The notes: generated by a model not told the origin, from the sequence alone. DNA of 64,000 bases from Neorhizobium galegae (GCF_017877055.1 NZ_JAGIPG010000002.1:682001-746000), one strand, 5' to 3'. Shown: positions 8,515 through 19,189, counted from the first letter of the stretch. A program made the numbers and translations.

Positions 8515-10389
8515 TCATTGTAGGGGTTTCGCCGAAGTTTGCGAAACGGGCCAGATGACGGGGTCGGGCCAGGAGCCGCCGATGAAGACCATCAGCGGCG
8601 CGGCATTGGTACCCTGCGGGATCGGTTCGACGATCGCCGAGAGCGCGAGGCTGTTGTTGATATAGGGAATTACGCCCGAAAGCGTCAGCGTCTCTGCGGC
8701 GCCGGTTATCTTTCCCTCGCGGATATCGGCCGACCCGCCCGCAAGATCGGCGGACATGTCGATATGGTCGAATTCCAGGCTGCCGGTGCCGGCGTCGCTC
8801 AGGGGAAAATAGGGCATTTGCGCCGCCAGCTGCCGGATGCCGGCAATATTGACGCCTGAAAGCGAGCCGCGACCCGCGCGGAAGCGCAAGGTACCCTTGG
8901 CGTTGCGCCAGGCTTCCGGCTCCAGCGGCCGGTCGACGTCGAGCGCCAGGTCCAACGATCCGCGTGCCGCCGGAAGCGGCCCGGCGAGGCCGAGTTTCCT
9001 GACGATATTCCCGAAATCGGCGTCCTGGACAGCAAGGCGCAGCGCGACAGCCCCGGCCACGCCGCCTTTCACAGTAGCGAGCCGGCCAGTCAGCCGGCCC
9101 GTCTCGAAATCGCTGTCGGCAATGTCGATACGGGATTGCTCGCCGGTGTTCATCACGCTCACGGCGGCTTCCGAAAGCTGGAAAGGTCCGAGCGTCGCCT
9201 GCTGGGCGGAAAGCCTCAGGTCGAGTTCCAGTTCGGCGAGTTGGCCATCGCTGTGGCCGGCGTCTCCCATGGTGCGGGGCGCAATGGCGGCAAGCGCCGC
9301 GGAAAAATCCATCCGGTCGAAGGCGAGCGTGCCGGTAAGTCTCGGGGGCTTGTCCGCGGGCAGCAGCAGATCGAGTATGCCGGTCGCCTTGGCGTCGTTC
9401 AGGCTGAGGGAGAGGTTGTCGAAGCGCAGTACGTTGTCGCTGGTAACGAGGTGGGTAGCCAGCGAGAAGCTCTTCACGCGTTCCACGCCGGAAAAATTCA
9501 GGCCGGCCCAGCTCATGGCCGCCGCGAGGTCAGGGACCGTCAGTTCGGCATCGCCGGAAAGGAACGCTTGCGCCGCAAGGTCGGCGACGCCTCGAAACTG
9601 GCCATGAAAGAGGGTGGACGCCACCGTGCCCGAGATATCGCCGCTTTTGCCCGAGAGCAGCAGCAGGGGCTGCGTCGAACTAAGGTCCAGCGTCAGCGCC
9701 CGGCCGTTCAGCGCGGCATCCGCCTTCAGCTCCAGGCCGCGAGAAAGCCACGGCCAGTCGAGCGTGCCGTTGATCGACCGGAATCGTGTGACGCGGCCGC
9801 TGGCGACGTCCGAGATTTCGAGTGTTCCGTTGGTGATACGGACATCGCCCATGCGCGCATCGTCATCCGTCGTCAGCGCCTGGCCGCTGCCGTCCGGCCG
9901 CGCGTCGCGCACCGCGCGGCTGAGCAGCCCGTCATTCGCCCAGTCGAGCCTGCCGTCGGCCTCCCTGAGGACGTAGATTTCTGGGTCTGTGAGCCGAAAA
10001 TCCTTGAACTCGGGCTGTCCGACCAGGGCCGGCATGAGATCGAAGGAGGCCGAAAGCCGCGAGACCCGGCCGAGCACGCGCTCGCCGTCTTCCGCCTGCT
10101 TGCGGATGGTGATGTCCCTGAGCGTGACCCGAGGCTCGGGCCAGAAACGGATATCCGGTGTTCCCTCGATCTCCACGTCATGGCCGGTCCATTCGGCGAC
10201 CGCCCGCTCCATGCTTTCGCGCACGACGGCCGATGAAATGAGGAACGGTGCGACAACCTGGAAAAGCGCAAACAGGCAGAGGGCGACGATGGCACCGATC
10301 AGAACGCGGCGCGACCGCCGGCCCAGCGGGCGGCTCAGGTTCTTCCGCAGATTTCCGATCGGATTGGCGAGCATGATCACCACGCGCAT
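8515..10389 (-). CDS. AsmA-family outer-membrane/envelope assembly protein
   Basis: The AsmA-like protein is about 624 aa. An N-terminal membrane anchor (about residues 25-50) is followed by the family entry motif, here RESMERAVAEWTGHDVEIEG, and a long beta-rich periplasmic body. AsmA-like proteins are bridge-type proteins linked to phospholipid transport and outer-membrane homeostasis. The frame is open to 10578. I use the ATG at 10387-10389, with the ATG at 10374 (MLANPIGN) an equal alternative, since neither has a clear Shine-Dalgarno. It is divergent from acetoacetyl-CoA synthetase. Confidence 0.85.
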   Translation of the reverse strand: MRVVIMLANPIGNLRKNLSRPLGRRSRRVLIGAIVALCLFALFQVVAPFLISSAVVRESMERAVAEWTGHDVEIEGTPDIRFWPEPRVTLRDITIRKQAEDGERVLGRVSRLSASFDLMPALVGQPEFKDFRLTDPEIYVLREADGRLDWANDGLLSRAVRDARPDGSGQALTTDDDARMGDVRITNGTLEISDVASGRVTRFRSINGTLDWPWLSRGLELKADAALNGRALTLDLSSTQPLLLLSGKSGDISGTVASTLFHGQFRGVADLAAQAFLSGDAELTVPDLAAAMSWAGLNFSGVERVKSFSLATHLVTSDNVLRFDNLSLSLNDAKATGILDLLLPADKPPRLTGTLAFDRMDFSAALAAIAPRTMGDAGHSDGQLAELELDLRLSAQQATLGPFQLSEAAVSVMNTGEQSRIDIADSDFETGRLTGRLATVKGGVAGAVALRLAVQDADFGNIVRKLGLAGPLPAARGSLDLALDVDRPLEPEAWRNAKGTLRFRAGRGSLSGVNIAGIRQLAAQMPYFPLSDAGTGSLEFDHIDMSADLAGGSADIREGKITGAAETLTLSGVIPYINNSLALSAIVEPIPQGTNAAPLMVFIGGSWPDPVIWPVSQTSAKPLQ

Positions 10390-10570
10390 ATAGGAAATGC
10401 ATGCCCCGTGCAAATCCACGCAACGTCCCCCGGCTGTCCTCTTTATCACGCGGTGCAACATGCTATACAGGCCGACACGTCCGGCCCCGAGGGCCGGGCG
10501 CGGATGGAGAGAGGACAGGACCCTGGTTTCCGATGCCGGGCAGGGTTCTCCCGGGGGTGGAGGAATGGGA

Positions 10571-12523
<1,953 letters not shown>

Positions 12524-12730
12524 ACGGCTGGCGTTCCGAGGAGGCGAGATGCATCGCCACGGCACATCTCCAGCATAAATTCCGGAAATGGGACGCCGTT
12601 AACGGGCTATTAAGTCGCTTTGATCAAAAGTGGAGCAACATGGTTTCGTCTCGTGTATGAAATACGCCTAGCCGCGAGCTTTCATAGACATGACGTCTCC
12701 ACCGACCCTCGTTGGACAGCATTAAACTTC

Positions 12731-12757
12731 AAAGGCAGCTTCGGCTGCCTTTCTTTT
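12731..12757 (+). terminator. Strong rho-independent terminator in the 353-base acsA2-cbrA gap
   Basis: AAAGGCAGC (12731-12739) and GCTGCCTTT (12744-12752) form a perfect 9-bp stem capped by TTCG and followed by CTTTT. It lies 208 bases after the acsA2 stop, farther than expected for that gene alone, so it may end an independent short transcript starting near 12600. Nothing else recognisable lies in 12524-12876 except a weak 67-codon frame (12620-12823) that runs through this terminator and is rejected as a gene. Confidence 0.8.
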
Positions 12758-12876
12758 AACGGTAAATGCAACTTAGAGTTATTTTTTGAACTATCGCAAC
12801 TCGAGGATGGCCGGGAAATTTAAGGCGATCACCGGCCAAGCGGTGAGGATGCCGGAACCGGCCTCAATTTCCCGGA

Positions 12877-15800
12877 TCAGTTCGCAAGCACCCGCGGTGA
12901 AGGGAAGGTGATTTCCACCAGCGTGCCTTCGTTCGGTGCGGACGTGATCGCGAAGGCGGCGCGGTTTGCGTCGACCATCGCCTTGGTCAGCGGCAGGCCG
13001 AGGCCCGTGCCGTCGCCGCGCTTGCGGGAGGCGCTCGCAACCTGGCGGAACGGCTTCATGGCCAGTTCCAGCTCCGAGCGGGTCATGCCGATGCCGGTAT
13101 CGCGGACACGAAGGACCACATTTCCGTTGGTCTCGTAAGCGGTGGACACGACGATCTGGCCTCCGGAGGGCGTGAAGCGGATGGCGTTCGACAGGATGTT
13201 CAGCACGATCTGCTTGATCGAGCGGGGATCGGCAACCACCTGCGGTACGGCATGCGAGAGGGCCGTGCGGATGATGACGCGCTGGCCGTTTGCCTGCGGC
13301 TGCACCAGCGAGACGGCTTCCGACACCGCCTCGTTCAGGCCGACAGCGACGAAATCGAGCTCCATTTCGCCGGCCTCGATCTTGGAAATGTCGAGGAGGT
13401 CGTTGACGATATCGAGCACATGCCGGCCGGAGCGGCTGATGTCATTGGCATATTCCACATAGCGCGCGTGACCGATCTGGCCGAAACGTTCGCTCGCCAT
13501 CATGTCGGCAAAACCGATGATCGCGTTGAGCGGCGTGCGGATTTCGTGGCTCACATGGGCGAGGAACTCGCTCTTGTGGGCGTTCGCCGTTTCGGCCGCA
13601 CGCTTGGCGGTGCGCAGCTCGTCCTCGGTGCGCTTCCACTGGGTGATGTCGCGGATGACGGCGCAATAGCCGTTCGAGGACGTCAATTTGCCGATCGTCA
13701 TGAACAGCGGCAGAAAGCCGCCGGAAGCTTCGCGGCCGATGACTTCGCGGCCGTCGTTGAGGACGCTCGCCACGCCATGGCCGGCAAGCCCGGCGAGATA
13801 ATCGAGGATCGCCCGCTGGCTCTCGTGGGCGAACAGCGTGACGAAAGGTTTGCCGTTGATCTCTTCATTGTCGTAGTTGAAGAGCGCATTCGCCGCCCGG
13901 TTCAGCGAGCGGATGTCGCCATCCGCGCCGATGATCACCACGCCGTCGGTGGCCGTTTCCAGGATGGCACGCAGTTCGGTTACCTCGACCTGCAGCTTGG
14001 CGAGCTGGTCGGCGGCGCGGGGCGCGCGCAGCGGAATGACCTCCGCCGCTTCACCATCCCCGGTGGAGCTCTGAGACTCGGTCACGACCGGCATCAGCGC
14101 CAACATGAGAACAGTCGAATTGTCCCAGCGGACGGACTGCAGGCGCGCCGTCACCGGCACCAGCACATCGTCGGCACGCACCACGACCATGCCGCCGGCT
14201 TCCGTTGTCTTGCCTTCGAGATCCTGGCGCTGCAGCAGCGCATCGAGACCTCCGACTTCCGCCAGTTCGTCGATCGAGGCATAGCCGGTCAGCCGCAGGA
14301 ATTCGGGATTGCCATAGATCAAGAGGTCGCCGCTGTGAACGAGAAGCGCAACCGGCATCTGGTCGACGATCTCCGCGGAAAGGCCGATACGCTCGCGAAC
14401 CGGTATCATCTGGCTCAGCAGTTCGCGGTCGGAAAGTTCCGGATGCGGGTCGGCCGAAGCCTCCACAGCGGCTTCCGTGTCTTCGGTGGCCTCGATCGGT
14501 CCGTCGGCAAAAGCCTGGTTAGCCTCTTCGGCGAATGCGACTGCCTCTTCCTCGGAAATCTCTTCCGAAACGGGAACGACAGGCTCCTCGTGCACCGTCT
14601 CATGTTCGATCCGGGTCGGCTCTATCGCGCTCGGCTCGTTCGGTTCGACGGCAGGTACCTCTACCTCGGCCGGAGTCTCCGGCGTCTTTTCCTCGCTGCG
14701 GCGACCGACGAAATTGTCGAGCTGGCGGGCGATTTCGCGGAAAGCCGCCTGTTCGACGGGGGTCAGTCCGTCGCGGCGGTTGGAGCGGCGCTCCTCGAGC
14801 TGGATGACCTTGTCGGAATGGCGGCGGCCGGCATTGTCGACGATCCGCAGTGCGGGGCGTTCGCCGGCCGGCCAGTCGAGCAGTGAAGGGATCTGCCGCC
14901 CCGACTTGGACGGCTGCGGCGCGTCCTCTGGCGCCGGCTGCAGGTCTTCGGATGGCGTCGCATCGGCAGATATGTCTTCGGCGGCAGCCGGCTGCTCGGC
15001 ATCTTCCGCGACTTCGGTCTCTTCGAACGTCGCCGACTCTTCGGTCACGGAAGCCGGTTCGCCGTACGTGGAACTTTCGGCGATCGCGTCCTCGGCTGAA
15101 CCAATCTCTTCCGCGGGTTCTTCGGTTTCGATGATTTCGGTGGACGTATCGGTGGCTTCGCTCTGCCAAACGGACAGGCCGCCTTCTGCCACCAGATCAG
15201 GTGCATCGACGGGCATCTCGTAGGGTTCGAAAACAGTCTCAGCTTCCGGTTCGGCCACATCCTCCGGTACCGCCCGGGTCAGGGTCAGGCCGACGGCATT
15301 CGGATCCTCGGCTGCATCGCCGATGCGCACGATGCCGAAGCCACGAAAACCGTCGAACTCGCGGGTACGGGTATAGGTCGGCAGCGCGGCGAGATCGACC
15401 GGCACCACCAGCGACGTGCCCTCGATCGGCCACCAGATCGTCTTGCCGGACCAAGTATCGCGCTTGTTGAGCAGCTCGGTGATCTTGCCCTCGGGATCGA
15501 GATGGAAGAGGGCCGCGAGATCGGTAAAGGCCATGCCGTTGATATCGGCGGCATGTGGGCCGACAGCGTCGGCAAATTCGCTTGAAACTTCCCTGAACCG
15601 GCCTTCCGCATCGATCTTCCAGACGAAACGGGTTGCGCGGCCATCGCGGCGGAAGACGAAACCGCCCGGTTCCGGCGCGTCGATTTCGGCCGCTGCAGGC
15701 TCGACCGCAGGCGCCTCCTCGATTGTCTCCGGCTCGGCAGCAGATGGTTCCTCGATCGCGGTTTCGGAAACCAGGTCCTCGGCCGTCTCGATCGCGTCAG

Positions 15801-16758
15801 CAGAGGAAAGAGCCTCGACATCCACAGCCGGCATAGCGTTTTCAAGCGTGACATCCTCGCCGGCTTCAAGCGAAATTTCTTCTTCCGGCTCTTCCGTATC
15901 CTCGATTTCGGACACCGCGGCGATCACCTCGGCAAAACTATCGACCGGGACGGCCTCCACCGTGAAGTCCTCGGTGTCTTCGCTCGCAGCGAATTCCGTG
16001 GCTTCCTCGCCGACCTCGGCGTTTGCCTGGTCGACTTCGGCGGTCATCGGTGCCTCATCGCGCGGTTCGTAGCCGTTGGCGACGGCGGCGCGGCCCTGTT
16101 CCGTCTCGACCGTGAACAGGAGATGCAGGGCAGGTTCGTTGGAGAGCTTGCCGATTGCAGCCGGCAGGTAGCCCTTGGAGGTCGGGATGGGGCGCTTGAT
16201 GAGGCGGCTCGGATCGGCGCCCGCCATGGTCGCCATCATCTTGGCGGTCTGCGTGGAAACGCCGAGCCCCGCGAACTCGGACGAAGCGGCGAGCACCTCA
16301 CCGTTTTCGTCGATCACCGCCATATGTGTATCGGGATCGTCGAAGCCTTCGATCATCCGGGCCGCAGAGGCCGAAGGCGTGAGCCTGCCCCGTTCCACCG
16401 GCGCGCTGAACAGCACGGCCGTTTCGCCCTGAACCTGGACAAGCTCGCAGATGGCCTGCACGGGAATGCGCTGGAAACCGGAGGCGACGCGGATCGTCAG
16501 GTTGCGGATGTCGCCGACTTCGCCGAGCTGGCGCGCAGCCGCCTCGATCTGGCGGAAGGCGATGTCGACGCGGTTGGGACCCTGGTCGAGGAAATCGTAG
16601 ATGGAGTCGAAACCGAAAAGATCGGCGCCGCGCCCGTTCGCCCAAAGCGGGCTTTGCATGTCCGGAGAGAACAGCACGATCGCTTCGCCTGCAGCAAAAC
16701 GGTCGCGGACGCGCTCGTGCACGGAAATGTCGATGAACGGGTATTGAACTGCGGACAT
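12877..16758 (-). CDS. cbrA: PAS-domain sensor histidine kinase CbrA (PdhS family)
   Basis: This very long (1293 aa) cytosolic kinase has no membrane segment. The C-terminus holds two PAS-like modules (about residues 795-880 and 925-1045), HisKA with SHEIRTPLNAIIGFADMM (about 1060) and HATPase ending GTGLGLPLTKAMVDAN. This HisKA sequence marks the PdhS/DivJ/PleC/CbrA group that acts on DivK to set cell-cycle and envelope state. S. meliloti cbrA lies beside phaP1, as here. Long acidic Glu/Ala-rich stretches (about 240-370, 500-640 and 700-800) separate N-terminal sensory segments. The start is the ATG at 16756-16758. The TTG two codons upstream is less likely. Confidence 0.85.
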   Translation of the reverse strand: MSAVQYPFIDISVHERVRDRFAAGEAIVLFSPDMQSPLWANGRGADLFGFDSIYDFLDQGPNRVDIAFRQIEAAARQLGEVGDIRNLTIRVASGFQRIPVQAICELVQVQGETAVLFSAPVERGRLTPSASAARMIEGFDDPDTHMAVIDENGEVLAASSEFAGLGVSTQTAKMMATMAGADPSRLIKRPIPTSKGYLPAAIGKLSNEPALHLLFTVETEQGRAAVANGYEPRDEAPMTAEVDQANAEVGEEATEFAASEDTEDFTVEAVPVDSFAEVIAAVSEIEDTEEPEEEISLEAGEDVTLENAMPAVDVEALSSADAIETAEDLVSETAIEEPSAAEPETIEEAPAVEPAAAEIDAPEPGGFVFRRDGRATRFVWKIDAEGRFREVSSEFADAVGPHAADINGMAFTDLAALFHLDPEGKITELLNKRDTWSGKTIWWPIEGTSLVVPVDLAALPTYTRTREFDGFRGFGIVRIGDAAEDPNAVGLTLTRAVPEDVAEPEAETVFEPYEMPVDAPDLVAEGGLSVWQSEATDTSTEIIETEEPAEEIGSAEDAIAESSTYGEPASVTEESATFEETEVAEDAEQPAAAEDISADATPSEDLQPAPEDAPQPSKSGRQIPSLLDWPAGERPALRIVDNAGRRHSDKVIQLEERRSNRRDGLTPVEQAAFREIARQLDNFVGRRSEEKTPETPAEVEVPAVEPNEPSAIEPTRIEHETVHEEPVVPVSEEISEEEAVAFAEEANQAFADGPIEATEDTEAAVEASADPHPELSDRELLSQMIPVRERIGLSAEIVDQMPVALLVHSGDLLIYGNPEFLRLTGYASIDELAEVGGLDALLQRQDLEGKTTEAGGMVVVRADDVLVPVTARLQSVRWDNSTVLMLALMPVVTESQSSTGDGEAAEVIPLRAPRAADQLAKLQVEVTELRAILETATDGVVIIGADGDIRSLNRAANALFNYDNEEINGKPFVTLFAHESQRAILDYLAGLAGHGVASVLNDGREVIGREASGGFLPLFMTIGKLTSSNGYCAVIRDITQWKRTEDELRTAKRAAETANAHKSEFLAHVSHEIRTPLNAIIGFADMMASERFGQIGHARYVEYANDISRSGRHVLDIVNDLLDISKIEAGEMELDFVAVGLNEAVSEAVSLVQPQANGQRVIIRTALSHAVPQVVADPRSIKQIVLNILSNAIRFTPSGGQIVVSTAYETNGNVVLRVRDTGIGMTRSELELAMKPFRQVASASRKRGDGTGLGLPLTKAMVDANRAAFAITSAPNEGTLVEITFPSPRVLAN

Positions 16759-16890
16759 AGGCAAAACCTACAGGGCGTTTGTGACCGGATTTCTACGTAG
16801 TTTAACGGATTGTTAATAACCGCCACCTGCCTTCGGGTCGAGAGCGGCGCTGCCCAAACCTCCGATAGGGTTAATTCCGGGATAGATTTT

Positions 16891-16938
16891 ATTGTGCAGC
16901 GCACAATGATATTGCAATGCACAACGAGATGGTCTATA
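16891..16938 (+). promoter_or_regulatory. Phasin promoter with PhaR-like palindrome
   Basis: A perfect inverted repeat ATTGTGC-AGC-GCACAAT (16891-16907) is followed by a related half-pair TTGCAATGCACAA (16912-16924). PhaR, the polyhydroxybutyrate-responsive repressor, binds TGC-rich palindromes in phasin promoters. A rhizobial -10 CTATAT lies at 16933-16938, with TTGCAA (16912-16917) 15 bases upstream as a possible -35. The second TGC element overlaps this promoter, which fits repression. The regulator gene itself is not in the window. Confidence 0.6.
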
Positions 16939-16995
16939 TAAGAGGCATCACATCTTCGGTTCTGCCGAAGAAATCGCCAACGAGGACCTGAAACG

Positions 16996-17442
16996 ATGGC
17001 ACGCAAGACCGACGATATCTTTTCCTTCTCCGCTTTCGATCCGTCCAAACTGACCGAAGGCTTCCGTGACTTCGCCGAAAAGGGTGCCACCCAGTCTCGC
17101 GAAGCCTATGCTAAGATGAAAACCGCTGCCGAGGAAGCCACCAAAACGGTGGAATCCACAATGCAGTCGGCCCAGGCTGGCTCTGTCGAACTCGGCCTCA
17201 AGGCGATCGACGCGCTGCGCACCAATGCCGAGATCTCGCTGACCCATATGGAATCGCTGCTCGGCGTGAAGTCCTTTGCCGAACTGATCGAGCTGCAGAC
17301 CGGCTTCATCCGCAAGCAGGCTGAAATCACGGTTGAGCAGGCCAAGTCCATGCAGGACACCGCCCGCAAGATCGTCGAAGACGTGACGAAGCCGGGCAAG
17401 GAAGCCGCTGAAAAGGTCATGACGACCTTCAAGGCTGCCTAA
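16996..17442 (+). CDS. phaP: Phasin (polyhydroxybutyrate granule-coat protein)
   Basis: The 148-aa amphipathic helical protein coats PHB granules, keeping them dispersed and controlling their size. It shows the typical phasin_2 composition, rich in Ala/Glu/Lys, with heptad-like segments (SFAELIELQTGFIRKQAEI, about residues 92-110) and no signal peptide or membrane span. The ATG follows CGAGGACC. It lies downstream of a PhaR-like palindrome and is followed by a terminator at 17467. It corresponds to S. meliloti phaP1, adjacent to cbrA there as well. Confidence 0.92.
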   Translation: MARKTDDIFSFSAFDPSKLTEGFRDFAEKGATQSREAYAKMKTAAEEATKTVESTMQSAQAGSVELGLKAIDALRTNAEISLTHMESLLGVKSFAELIELQTGFIRKQAEITVEQAKSMQDTARKIVEDVTKPGKEAAEKVMTTFKAA

Positions 17443-17466
17443 TTTCCAAGCTTGATTTGAAGGAGA

Positions 17467-17494
17467 AGGCCGGAGCATGCTCCGGCCTCTTCTA
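17467..17494 (+). terminator. Rho-independent terminator after phaP
   Basis: AGGCCGGAGC and GCTCCGGCCT (overall palindrome 17467-17488) form a long GC stem followed by CTTCTA. The U-run is poor but the stem is strong, and it begins 24 bases after the phasin stop codon. Confidence 0.75.
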
Positions 17495-17567
17495 TTTGCG
17501 GGAAAGGACTTGCAAAAAAAGTCCGATCGCCGTATGTGACCCCCCAACAGCGCCCAAGGGCGCTTGT

Positions 17568-17644
17568 GCGGTTGTAGCTCAGTTGGTTAGAGCGCAGGTT
17601 TGTGGCACCTGAGGTCGGAGGTTCGAGACCCCCCAACCGTACCA
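17568..17644 (+). tRNA. tRNA-His (anticodon GTG)
   Basis: The 77-base sequence folds as a cloverleaf. The acceptor GCGGTTG (17568-17574) pairs with CAACCGT (17634-17640), giving a G1:U72 wobble. The D arm contains GCTCAGTTGGTTAGAGC, the anticodon loop contains TTGTGGC, the T loop is TTCGAGA, and the encoded 3' end is ACCA. There is no G-1:C73. A73 with U72 is the known alphaproteobacterial tRNA-His variant read by a divergent HisRS. No recognisable gene lies in 17645-17813. Confidence 0.97.
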
Positions 17645-17813
17645 TTTTCTTCCAGATCAAGAATTTTGTCGGGACGGATGGCACTCCGGGTGCGTAGGCA
17701 CTCGGGCATGGTGGAGCCGACTAAATCTGCCGCTGAATTGCCGCCTCTTGAATTGTCCTGACCTGGTCGATGGCTCGATAAAATCATCGAGCTAAAACCA
17801 TCTTTCCGCCGGC

Positions 17814-18458
17814 TCACCAGCGTAACAGGCGCGGCCCCATAAGCGAGCCGAGAATGCCCGTCATCAGGATGCCGAACGAATACCAGATGAGCACGAAGGG
17901 CATGCCGTTCTCGGTGCAGAACCAGGAATAGACCCAGGCACCGGCGGCGCCGGCTGCGATGCCGGCGATGAAGCCGGTGAGCCTCAGATCGGTCGGCGCG
18001 CCATGGCGGAGCACCCAGACGTTCCCGGCAAACACCGGAAGCGCGAAGAGGAATATCAACAGCGGGCAATGCAGAGCCGACGATCCGATGATCAAGGTGC
18101 GGTAGGCCTCTGCCGGCGACATCGTCAGCTGAATGACCGCAACCACGGCCATGGTCACGACGATCGCTGCCGCGAACTGGAAGAATCGCCCCCTGGAACC
18201 GTCGGGTCGCGCCAGGTGATAGGCGGCGAGGAAAGCGGCGATCGCCAGCAGCGCATTGTAGGCAGACTTGATCCAGAACACCGGCAACATCAGAGCTTCC
18301 GCCATGTCGATGCGCAGGCCGAGGATCGCCAGCATCAGCACCAGCGACACGGCGAGCGCCGGCAGGACGCCGGCCGCGAACCGGCGCGCCAGCGCATGGC
18401 GCGGCACCGGCTTCAGGTCCCCCACCAGGCTGTCGATGATATCGTCCGTTTGTCTCAC
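17814..18458 (-). CDS. nrsF: NrsF-family (DUF1109) membrane anti-sigma factor
   Basis: The 214-aa inner-membrane protein has about six transmembrane helices after a short cytosolic N-terminus (MRQTDDIIDSLVGDL), the standard NrsF/DUF1109 layout. These proteins hold SigF-type ECF factors inactive and sense stress through periplasmic cysteines. The ATG overlaps the sigF stop by 4 bases, so the two are translationally coupled. In Caulobacter and Azospira, NrsF responds to metals or oxidants such as hypochlorite. The partner genes lie divergently at 19190-21164. Confidence 0.9.
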   Translation of the reverse strand: MRQTDDIIDSLVGDLKPVPRHALARRFAAGVLPALAVSLVLMLAILGLRIDMAEALMLPVFWIKSAYNALLAIAAFLAAYHLARPDGSRGRFFQFAAAIVVTMAVVAVIQLTMSPAEAYRTLIIGSSALHCPLLIFLFALPVFAGNVWVLRHGAPTDLRLTGFIAGIAAGAAGAWVYSWFCTENGMPFVLIWYSFGILMTGILGSLMGPRLLRW

Positions 18459-19003
18459 TTTCCGCCTCGCAATTTCTCCGCCAGTGCTTTTAGACCCCTA
18501 TGAATGCCCACTTTGACCGCCGATTCCGATTGGCCGGTCCGGCTTGCCGTGTCCGCCACCGACTGGCCTTCGAGCTTCACCTGGCGGATCAATTCCCGCT
18601 GTTTCGCCGGCAGGCCTTCCAGAAGCCGCTCGACATCCATCCGCGCGGTGACGGCGGCTTCGCTGTATTCGCTCTCGAAATCCTCGCCGAGCTCCGTTTC
18701 CGCCATCATCCGGCTGCCGCGGCCGCGATGGTGGTCGATCAGCTTGTAGCGGGCGATTGAGAAGAACCACGCGGTGAACGGCCGTTGGCGATCATAGGTT
18801 TCCCGGCGGGAATGCAGCGCCAGCAATGTCTCCTGGACGAGATCTTCCATGTCCGCTTTCGTTGCAGCAGCCATGCGGCGGCTGTAATATCCGACAAGCA
18901 GGACGCGCACCGTGTTGAGCAAACGCCTGTAGGCAGCCTCGTCCCCATCAAGAGACAGAAGCATCAGGGCCTTCAAGGCTTCTTCCGAATGGGCGCTCGT
19001 CAT
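18455..19003 (-). CDS. sigF: ECF sigma factor, SigF (ECF16) type
   Basis: The 182-aa protein has region 2 (DMEDLVQETLLALHSRRETY), a linker with RYKLIDHHRGRGSR, and region 4 (LPAKQRELIRQVKLEGQSVA) with a helix-turn-helix ending SESAVKVGIHRGLKAL. Pairing with NrsF places it in the SigF group. A promoter of its own type lies at 19019-19044, whose expected start point is only about 9 bases before this ATG. An alternative ATG at 18962-18964 with GAAGG five bases upstream would give a 169-aa product and a normal leader. Confidence 0.9.
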   Translation of the reverse strand: MTSAHSEEALKALMLLSLDGDEAAYRRLLNTVRVLLVGYYSRRMAAATKADMEDLVQETLLALHSRRETYDRQRPFTAWFFSIARYKLIDHHRGRGSRMMAETELGEDFESEYSEAAVTARMDVERLLEGLPAKQRELIRQVKLEGQSVADTASRTGQSESAVKVGIHRGLKALAEKLRGGK

Positions 19004-19018
19004 GCTGTTTCAATGTTC

Positions 19019-19044
19019 ATTCGGAAAAGCACGTAAACGGTTAC
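19019..19044 (-). promoter_or_regulatory. SigF-type promoter for sigF-nrsF (autoregulation)
   Basis: On the minus strand GTAACC (19039-19044) is followed after exactly 15 bases by CGAAT (19019-19023). The divergent promoter has the same spacing. SigF promoters described in Caulobacter have a GTAACC-like -35 and a CGAA-like -10. The position just upstream of sigF implies positive autoregulation. Confidence 0.7.
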
Positions 19045-19099
19045 AGGCGGAATGGAAAATATTCCGAACGCTGCCGGCCTATCACATAACCGTGAAGCT

Positions 19100-19125
19100 G
19101 TAACGAGTTTCTGCACGGCTCGAAT
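19100..19125 (+). promoter_or_regulatory. SigF-type promoter for mrpX-yedZ1-yedY1
   Basis: GTAACG (19100-19105), a 15-base spacer and CGAAT (19121-19125) mirror the sigF promoter on the opposite strand. The expected transcript would start near 19132, giving a 58-base leader to the MXKDX-peptide gene at 19190, which has GGAGG before its ATG. Confidence 0.7.
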
Positions 19126-19189
19126 GGGTGGTTGTGAGCCCTCGGCAGGCAGCCGGCGGACACATCGATTGATCCCAGGAGGACATCTC

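Noticed and set aside
10397-10570. 58-codon N-terminal extension of acetoacetyl-CoA synthetase
   Set aside because: Family length and the GGAGG-spaced ATG at 10571 argue for the shorter protein; the extension is Pro/Arg-rich and lacks a ribosome site.
12620-12823. 67-codon plus-strand frame between acsA2 and cbrA
   Set aside because: It reads through a strong rho-independent terminator (12731-12757), has no Shine-Dalgarno and shows no domain.
17439-17684. 81-codon minus-strand frame containing GLEPPTSGAT and SNQLSYNR
   Set aside because: It is antisense to tRNA-His. This peptide is a well-known artefact of tRNA genes read in reverse and is not a protein.
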